A stretch of DNA of 62,624 bases from CAZRGV01 sp964599655 (GTDB taxonomy: Bacteria > Planctomycetota > Planctomycetia > Isosphaerales > Isosphaeraceae), in NCBI GenBank assembly GCA_964599655.1, contig CAZRGV010000018.1, positions 1 through 62,624 of the forward strand. The letters run 5' to 3'. Below the pieces are notes generated by a model that was given only the letters and a program-made list of their open reading frames with translations, had not been told where the DNA came from and ran no database searches. This document shows, piece by piece, positions 54,464 through 60,367 of this stretch. Made by a program: the position numbers and the translations under genes. The stretch's first letter is position 1; every line of letters begins with the position of its first letter.

Positions 54464-55177
54464 ATGCGACGCCCGATACCGCCAATTGCCAGCATTCGCG
54501 ACTTCTACGCCTTCGAGCAGCACGTCGCCACCTGCCGACGCCAGCGCGGTCTCGACATGGTGCCGCAGTGGTACGAGGTTCCCGTCTTCTACTTCTCGAA
54601 CCCCTCCAGCGTGATCGGGCACGAAGACGAGGTCTACGCCCCGAAGGAAAGTCATGCCCTCGACTTTGAGCTGGAGATCGCCTGCGTGATCGGCAAGGAG
54701 GGTCGCGACCTTCCCGACAGCGACCGGGCGATGGAGTGGGTCGCGGGCTTCACCATCATGAACGACTGGAGCGCGCGCGACCTTCAGCGCGTCGAGATGG
54801 CCGTCGGGCTCGGACCGAGCAAGGGGAAGGACTTCGCCACGTCTCTCGGCCCGGAACTGGTCAGCTTCGACGAGCTGGCCGATCGCTACCAGGACGGCCG
54901 CCTGCATCTCGAGATGTCCGCCAGGGTCAACGGCCGTCTCCTCTCGCGGGGGAACTCGGGCACGATGTACTGGACCTGGCCACAACTGCTCGCGCATGCG
55001 AGTCGGGACACCACACTTCGACCGGGGGACGTGCTCGGATCGGGCACCGTTGGAACCGGCTGCATCCTCGAGCTGACCCCCGAGGCCACCGGCGGCTGGC
55101 TCCAGCCTGGCGACGTCGTGGAACTGACCGTGGAACGGTTGGGAACGCTTCGAAACCGGGTGGTCGCGCATCCTTGA
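54464..55177 (+). CDS. Fumarylacetoacetate hydrolase family protein (short form)
   Basis: 237 residues. Motifs of the FAH C-terminal catalytic domain: IASIRDFYAFEQHVATC, HALDFELEIACVIGKEG (metal-binding Glu residues), WVAGFTIMNDWSARDLQR (Asp) and GPSKGKDFATSLGPELV (Lys in the active site), GSGTVGTGCILEL. In tyrosine catabolism it would cleave fumarylacetoacetate to fumarate and acetoacetate. The protein begins almost at the catalytic domain; many FAH proteins are 280 or more residues, so either this is a minimal family member or the annotated start is late. It precedes homogentisate dioxygenase by 86 bp. Confidence 0.87.
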   Translation: MRRPIPPIASIRDFYAFEQHVATCRRQRGLDMVPQWYEVPVFYFSNPSSVIGHEDEVYAPKESHALDFELEIACVIGKEGRDLPDSDRAMEWVAGFTIMNDWSARDLQRVEMAVGLGPSKGKDFATSLGPELVSFDELADRYQDGRLHLEMSARVNGRLLSRGNSGTMYWTWPQLLAHASRDTTLRPGDVLGSGTVGTGCILELTPEATGGWLQPGDVVELTVERLGTLRNRVVAHP

Positions 55178-55263
55178 CCGGCGAAGCTGAGCCGTTCCTC
55201 GTCCGTGTCGTTGATGGCGAACCGTGCCATTCTCCGAACCTGCTTCAGGGCTGGGTGTTTGCC

Positions 55264-56436
55264 ATGCCTCCCTACAAGACTCTTGGCTCGATTCCCAGGA
55301 AGCGTCACATCGCCCATCGTCGTCCCGACGGCGGCTTTCGGGGCGAGGGTATTTATTATGAGGAAGTGGTCACGGTCGCGGGATTCAGCCGGGCTTATAG
55401 CATTCTCTACCACCTGCGACCGCCGACCCGTGTCGTCCGAACCGAGCCGGCCGGCACTGTGGCGCTCGACCTCATGGAGGCGCCGGTCTTGCGGCATCAC
55501 CACCTCAAAACCGGTTCACTTCCGAGGGGCGGAGACCCGATCAACGGCAGGGTTCCCTTGCTGGCCAACGACGACGTGATTCTCGCACGATGCCGCCCCG
55601 ACCAGCCTCAGGCGGAACTTTACCGGAACGCCGACGCCGACGAGGTGATCTTCGTTCATCGCGGCCAGGGTCACTTGCGGACCATGTTCGGAACCTTGTC
55701 GTTCCGGCCGTTCGACTATCTCGTCATCCCTCGATGCACCACGTACCGGCTCGACTTTTCGGGCGAGGACGCGGCGGATCTTCTGGTCATCGAGGCGGTC
55801 GGCGATCTCGGCGTCCCCCCTCGCTACCTCAATCCCGACGGCCAGTTGAAGCTCGGCGCCCCCTTCTGTGAACGTGATTTGCACGGGCCGGTCGAACTCG
55901 AGACGATCGACCGTGACGAGGAAACGGCGGTGCTGGTCAAGGACGGGCGGCGACTCTCGAGGTACGTTCTGGCCAGCCACCCTTTCGACGTCGTGGGATG
56001 GGATGGCATGGTCTATCCTTACACGTTCAACGCCGACGATTTCGAGCCGATCACGGGAACCGTGCATCAGCCGCCACCGGTGCATCAAACCTTCGAAGCC
56101 CCTGGATTCGTGGTCTGCACCTTCGCGCCCCGGATGCTCGACACCCATCCCGAGGCAATCAAGGTGCCTTACGCGCACTCCAATGTGCAGGCCGACGAGG
56201 TACTCTATTACGTCCGAGGGCGGTTCGGGAGCCGCCGCGGTGTCGACGAGGCCTCAATCACCTTGCATCCGCGTGGCATTCCGCACGGGCCTCATCCGGG
56301 TACGATCCTCGCCAGCCACGACGTTTCCCGCACCGATGAACTGGCCGTCATGATCGACACGGTTCGCCCACTCAAACTGACCCGTCCGGCGCTCGATCTG
56401 GACGACCCGAACTACCCTCTCAGCTGGATGGAATAA
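55264..56436 (+). CDS. hmgA: Homogentisate 1,2-dioxygenase
   Basis: 390 residues from the ATG at 55264 (family bacterial length about 380-440). Hallmarks: MPPYKTLGSIPRKRHIAHRR, VLLNADVTL-like LLANDDVILARCRP, the cupin segment ADEVIFVHRGQGHLRTMFG, VIPRCTTYRLDF, HPFDVVGWDGMVYPYTFN, then CTFAPRMLDTHPEAIKVPY, HSNVQADEVLYYVRGRFG and ITLHPRGIPHGPHPG with the Fe(II) ligands. It opens homogentisate to maleylacetoacetate. No maleylacetoacetate isomerase gene is seen nearby, so that step must be elsewhere or spontaneous. Confidence 0.95.
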   Translation: MPPYKTLGSIPRKRHIAHRRPDGGFRGEGIYYEEVVTVAGFSRAYSILYHLRPPTRVVRTEPAGTVALDLMEAPVLRHHHLKTGSLPRGGDPINGRVPLLANDDVILARCRPDQPQAELYRNADADEVIFVHRGQGHLRTMFGTLSFRPFDYLVIPRCTTYRLDFSGEDAADLLVIEAVGDLGVPPRYLNPDGQLKLGAPFCERDLHGPVELETIDRDEETAVLVKDGRRLSRYVLASHPFDVVGWDGMVYPYTFNADDFEPITGTVHQPPPVHQTFEAPGFVVCTFAPRMLDTHPEAIKVPYAHSNVQADEVLYYVRGRFGSRRGVDEASITLHPRGIPHGPHPGTILASHDVSRTDELAVMIDTVRPLKLTRPALDLDDPNYPLSWME

Positions 56437-56445
56437 CCCGACATC

Positions 56446-57054
56446 ATGGATATCGACGTCGCCTCCGCCAATGTCGTTGACCTCTACCACATGCTTCTCG
56501 GAATCGTGACGCCGAGGCCCATTGCCTGGGTGACGAGCCTCGACGCCGAGGGACGTGTCAATCTTGCGCCGTTCAGCTTCTTCAACGTCTTCGGCGCGAA
56601 TCCGCCGGTGGTGGTATTCTCGCCGACGCTTCGACGCGACGGCACGCCGAAGGACACGTTGAAAAACGTCGAGTCGACGGGCGAGTTCGTCGTGAATGCC
56701 GCGGTGGAGTCGCTCGCCGAAGCGGTCAACCGGACGTCGAAGGAGCTGCCGCACGGGGAAAGCGAGGCCGAGCTGGCCGGGCTCGCGTTGGTGCCGTCGC
56801 GGTTGGTTAAGCCGCCTCGGGTCGCCGCCTCGCCGGCGCACCTGGAGTGCCGGTTGCTCCAGATCGTTTCGGTGGGCGATGGTCCGATCTCGGCCAATCT
56901 CGTGATCGGCGAGGCCCTGGCAATCCACGTCGAGGATGCCGTCCTCGATGCCTCGGGCCGGGTCGATCCGCGGAAGCTCCAGACCATCGCTCGGCTGGGA
57001 GGCGACTGGTACTGCCGCACCACCGACCTCTTTCAGATGTCCCGGCCTCAGTAG
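56446..57054 (+). CDS. Flavin reductase-like FMN-binding protein
   Basis: 202 residues, start 9 bp after the hmgA stop, so certainly co-transcribed. Flavin_reduct domain: LGIVTPRPIAWVTSLDAEG, NLAPFSFFNVFGANPPVVVFS and ISANLVIGEALAIHVED. Members bind FMN and either supply reduced flavin to a monooxygenase or act as FMN-dependent enzymes by themselves. In this operon it could reduce a flavin for an O2-dependent step or serve the diiron protein; the sequence does not say which. Confidence 0.9.
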   Translation: MDIDVASANVVDLYHMLLGIVTPRPIAWVTSLDAEGRVNLAPFSFFNVFGANPPVVVFSPTLRRDGTPKDTLKNVESTGEFVVNAAVESLAEAVNRTSKELPHGESEAELAGLALVPSRLVKPPRVAASPAHLECRLLQIVSVGDGPISANLVIGEALAIHVEDAVLDASGRVDPRKLQTIARLGGDWYCRTTDLFQMSRPQ

Positions 57055-57122
57055 GCTGCTTGCGGATCAGGGAGGATGTTCTCGCTGCTCCTCAACAAGA
57101 TCCAGGAAACAGGATCCATACC

Positions 57123-59066
57123 ATGTCCGGGTCCTTCGTCTGGCAACCAAGCGCCTCCCAGTTCGAAACGAGCAACGTCGCTCGCTTCATGAAACGGCAC
57201 GGGATTGCCGACTACGCGGAACTGATCGCGCGGTCGACCAACGACATCGAGTGGTTCTGGAGTGCCGTCGTCGGCGATCTCGGAATTGAGTTTTTCGAGC
57301 CCTACGAGAAGGTCCTCGAGGATTCTCGAGGAATCGCCTGGTCGCGCTGGTTCGTCGGTGGTCGGCTGAACCTGGCGCACAACTGCGTCGACCGGCACGC
57401 GGCCTCGCCCCGTCGCGATCACGCGGCCCTCCTCTGGGAAGGGGAAGACGGCTCGGTTCGCCGACTTTCTTACGCCGAGCTTCGAGATGAGACCTGTCGG
57501 CTGGGCCATGCGCTTCATCGGCTTGGAATCAAACGAGGCGACCGCGTTGGGATCTTCCTGCCCATGATCCCGGAGGCGGCCGTAGCGCTGTTGGCGTGCG
57601 CCAGGATCGGTGCGATCGCGATCCCCATCTTTTCCGGCTTTGGCGCCCAGGCGGTGGCGACCCGGCTCAACGACGGTGAGGCGAAGGTCCTTCTCACGGC
57701 CGATGGGTTCCTGCGAAAGGGCCACCGAATTCCGATGAAGGCGGTGGCGGACGAGGCGGCGACCTTGAGTCCCTCTCTTCGACACGTGGTCGTCTTCCGG
57801 CGCCTCGGCGGCGAGGTGCCCTGGAACGAGGCGTTCGACCTGGACTGGTCCGAAGTCACGGCCAGGGAAAGCTCGGAGCAACCTGTGGAGTCGATGGACT
57901 CGGAAGACCCCTTTCTGATCGCGTACACCTCGGGCACGACGGGCAAGCCGAAAGGCGCGGTCCACGTCCACGGGGGTTTCCTCGTGAAGATCGCGCAGGA
58001 AGTCGCCTATCAGGTCGACATGAAAGTAGACGATGTTCTTTACTGGTTCACCGACATGGGCTGGATCATGGGCCCCTGGGAGGTGGTCGGCGGGCTGGCC
58101 GCGGGCGGGACGGTCTTCCAGTACGAGGGGGCTCCGGACGTGCCGGGACCGGATCGGATCTGGGACCTTGTCGAGCGGCATCGCGTGAGCATTCTGGGCG
58201 TCTCACCCACGTTGATCCGTTCGCTGATGCGGCATGGCGAGGCGCCGGTCGCGCGTCACGACCTGAGCCGGCTTCGCATCCTGGCGTCGACGGGGGAACC
58301 GTGGAATCCGGACCCATGGCTCTGGTATTTCCAGAACGTGGGAGGCGGGCGATGCCCGGTCATCAACTTCTCGGGTGGCACGGAGGCCGGCGCATGCTTC
58401 CTCTCGGCCCTGCCGATCACGCCGTTGAAACCGTGCACGCTGGTCGGACCGGCGCTTGGGATGGCGGTCGACGTGGTCGATCCGCACGGGAAATCGCTCC
58501 GAGGAGGCGTCGGTGAGCTGATCTGTCGCAAGCCCTGGCCGGGCATGACGCGCGGGCTCTGGAACGACCCGGAACGGTATCTCCAAACCTACTGGTCGCG
58601 CTTCCCCGACGTCTGGACCCACGGCGACTGGGCCTCGATCGACGAGGACGGACTCTGGTATCTGCACGGACGGAGCGACGACACCCTGAACGTGGCGGGC
58701 AAGCGGATCGGTCCCGCCGAGGTGGAATCGGTCCTGGTCGGTCACCCGGGCGTTGGGGAAGCCGCAGCGATCGGCGTCCCTCATGAGTTGAAAGGAGAGG
58801 CGATCTGGTGCTTCGTGGTGCTCCGGCCCGACGCGACGCCCGGAGAGCCATTGAAAGCCGAGTTGCGCCGTCGCGTGTCCGAGGCGCTGGGCAAGTCGTT
58901 TTTGCCGGAGGAAATCCGATTCGTCAACGACCTTCCGAAAACCCGAAGCGCGAAGATTCTCCGACGGGCCATCCGTGCGAGGGTCCTGGGGGAAGATCCC
59001 GGCGACCTGACCAGCCTGGAAAACCCCGCAGCGCTGGAGGAGATCGATCGGTCCGCCGCGGAGTGA
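57123..59066 (+). CDS. AMP-dependent acyl-CoA synthetase (acetyl/acetoacetyl-CoA synthetase-like)
   Basis: 647 residues from the ATG at 57123. Adenylate-forming motifs: A3 YTSGTTGKPKGA, A4/A5 region FSGGTEAGACF, A8 YLHGRSDDTLNVAGKRIGPA, and A10 Lys in LPKTRSAKILRRAIR. The N-terminal ~100 residues (FETSNVARFMKRHGIADY, ARSTNDIEWFWSAVVGDLGI, FVGGRLNLAHNCVDRHA) follow the acetyl-CoA synthetase-type layout. Homogentisate breakdown yields acetoacetate, so an acetoacetate- or related acid-activating role fits the operon. Substrate assignment is inference. It is the last gene of the catabolic run. Confidence 0.9.
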   Translation: MSGSFVWQPSASQFETSNVARFMKRHGIADYAELIARSTNDIEWFWSAVVGDLGIEFFEPYEKVLEDSRGIAWSRWFVGGRLNLAHNCVDRHAASPRRDHAALLWEGEDGSVRRLSYAELRDETCRLGHALHRLGIKRGDRVGIFLPMIPEAAVALLACARIGAIAIPIFSGFGAQAVATRLNDGEAKVLLTADGFLRKGHRIPMKAVADEAATLSPSLRHVVVFRRLGGEVPWNEAFDLDWSEVTARESSEQPVESMDSEDPFLIAYTSGTTGKPKGAVHVHGGFLVKIAQEVAYQVDMKVDDVLYWFTDMGWIMGPWEVVGGLAAGGTVFQYEGAPDVPGPDRIWDLVERHRVSILGVSPTLIRSLMRHGEAPVARHDLSRLRILASTGEPWNPDPWLWYFQNVGGGRCPVINFSGGTEAGACFLSALPITPLKPCTLVGPALGMAVDVVDPHGKSLRGGVGELICRKPWPGMTRGLWNDPERYLQTYWSRFPDVWTHGDWASIDEDGLWYLHGRSDDTLNVAGKRIGPAEVESVLVGHPGVGEAAAIGVPHELKGEAIWCFVVLRPDATPGEPLKAELRRRVSEALGKSFLPEEIRFVNDLPKTRSAKILRRAIRARVLGEDPGDLTSLENPAALEEIDRSAAE

Positions 59067-59075
59067 GCCCAGTCC

Positions 59076-59104
59076 TTTACAGCATGGATTGATCGGGTTA
59101 GTCT
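59076..59104 (+). promoter_or_regulatory. Candidate sigma-70 promoter of the WXG/FtsK cluster
   Basis: TTTACA (59076-59081, 5/6 to the -35 consensus), a 17-bp spacer, and TAGTCT (59099-59104) as a -10 with the conserved T, A and T positions. Start would be near 59111 and the WXG100 ATG is at 59148. It lies just after the acyl-CoA synthetase stop and would separate the secretion-type cluster from the tyrosine operon. Confidence 0.45.
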
Positions 59105-59147
59105 GAACCTGAGAGTCCACCACGACGGCCCAGCGAGGATCCGTCTC

Positions 59148-59420
59148 ATGCCACAGGCCAATGTCGACCCCGCCGAACTGCGGCGGTTCGCCTTGAATCT
59201 GAAGAATTTCAACGCCGAGCTACAATCTCAGATGCAGTCGCTTCACAGCCAGCTCGTTGGCCTCTCGCAAACCTGGCGAGATCGCGAGCACGACAAATTT
59301 GCCGAGGAATTCGAGCAGACGATGCAGGTTGTCGCCCGATTCGTCGAGGCGTCCGAGCAGCACGTCCCGTTCCTGCTCCGCAAGGCCGACCGAGCCGAAG
59401 AGTATCTCCGACAACGCTGA
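59148..59420 (+). CDS. WXG100-type protein (putative type VII secretion substrate/component)
   Basis: 90 residues, all-helical hairpin. The centre carries W43-R44-D45 (LSQTWRDREHD) in place of Trp-x-Gly, a variant seen in other WXG100 proteins, between two amphipathic helices (ELRRFALNLKNFNAELQSQM and FAEEFEQTMQVVARFVEASE). No signal peptide, as expected for ESX substrates. Length close to 100 and the adjoining FtsK/SpoIIIE-type ATPase make a WXG100 assignment strong. It probably forms a dimer and may be secreted or be part of the translocon. Start ATG follows GAGGA; 81 bp after the synthetase gene. Confidence 0.85.
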   Translation: MPQANVDPAELRRFALNLKNFNAELQSQMQSLHSQLVGLSQTWRDREHDKFAEEFEQTMQVVARFVEASEQHVPFLLRKADRAEEYLRQR

Positions 59421-59443
59421 ATCGGTTCTCTCAGGGGGCACTC

Positions 59444-60136
59444 ATGGCCCTTCCCGTCGACGTCAAATCCATCGACATTCTCAAGGACTTTCGCGCGCAC
59501 CTCTGCCATTTCGGCGAGGACGCGAAGCACGCGCTGGCGGCGGTCGAGATGGAAATCAACCGGATGGTCGACTGGCTGACCAACGATCGCCGGCTCTACT
59601 GGCAGGCGGAGATACGCCGTCGCCACGACGACCTGTTGCAGGCCAAGACCGAACTGCACCGCAAGCGAACGTCGCAGATGTTCGGCCACGACGCGAGTCT
59701 GAGCGAACCGAGAGAGCTCCTCCGCATCGCCAAGCTCCGGCTCGAAGAGGCCGAACAAAAGCTCGAAAAGGTCAAGAAGTGGGGGCCACAGCTCCAGCAA
59801 GCGATTCTGGAGTATCAGAGCCAGGCTCGACCCCTGAGCGACATGATCGACGGCGACCTCGCCCATTCGCTCACGCTGCTCGACAACATGATCACGGCGC
59901 TCGAAGAGTACACGACATCCGCGCCTCCATCGACCGATTACGTCAAGCAGATGAAAGAGCAGATGCGGCAATCCGGGGCGGCCTCGTTCGCCGCCGTCGC
60001 GGAGGGTCAACGCCAGGACGTGGCGGTCGAGTCGGAGACCGAGAACGAACCGATCGCGACCGGCCCCACCACGGAAGATCCGAAAATTGATGCGGCTGAG
60101 GGAACTTCCCTGAGCGCCGAATCGTCTTCATCATGA
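59444..60136 (+). CDS. Helical WXG-cluster protein
   Basis: 230 residues, 23 bp behind the WXG100 gene. Mostly helical: FRAHLCHFGEDAKHALAAVE, EIRRRHDDLLQAKTELHRKR, LRIAKLRLEEAEQKLEKVKK, and LAHSLTLLDNMITALEEYT, followed by an acidic, Ser/Thr-rich disordered tail (SETENEPIATGPTTEDPK). No signal or membrane helix. The helical, coiled-coil form recalls long WXG/LXG-like secretion partners, but it has no Trp-x-Gly motif and no named family is assigned. Likely a cytoplasmic partner or another substrate of the adjoining ATPase. Confidence 0.75.
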   Translation: MALPVDVKSIDILKDFRAHLCHFGEDAKHALAAVEMEINRMVDWLTNDRRLYWQAEIRRRHDDLLQAKTELHRKRTSQMFGHDASLSEPRELLRIAKLRLEEAEQKLEKVKKWGPQLQQAILEYQSQARPLSDMIDGDLAHSLTLLDNMITALEEYTTSAPPSTDYVKQMKEQMRQSGAASFAAVAEGQRQDVAVESETENEPIATGPTTEDPKIDAAEGTSLSAESSSS

Positions 60137-60151
60137 GGGAGGGCGCGTTTC

Positions 60152-60364
60152 GTGTACTTCGGCTCGGGCACGAGCAAGCTTCGGCATGCGTTGAAGACCT
60201 TGCGCTCTCAGTGGGACCAGACGCAGGACGGGTGGAACGATCAGGTCCGTCGTGACTTTGAAGAGAAGCGGCTGGCCCCACTCGATTCGCAGGTATCCTC
60301 GACCATGCGAGCCATGGACCAGCTTGCCGAACTCTTCTCGAAGATTTACCGGGATTGTTCTTGA
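60152..60364 (+). CDS. Second small WXG-like protein, GTG start
   Basis: 70 residues starting with GTG at 60152 (GGGAGGG eight bases upstream). Two helices around W28-N29-D30 (TQDGWNDQVRRDFEEKRL), a motif like the W-x-D turn of the WXG100 protein at 59148 but in a different sequence and shorter helices. No signal peptide. It sits between the helical protein and the ATPase, three bp before the latter's ATG, so operon membership is firm. A paired heterodimer partner for the first WXG protein, by analogy with EsxA/EsxB, is an inference. Confidence 0.75.
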   Translation: MYFGSGTSKLRHALKTLRSQWDQTQDGWNDQVRRDFEEKRLAPLDSQVSSTMRAMDQLAELFSKIYRDCS

Positions 60365-60367
60365 ACC

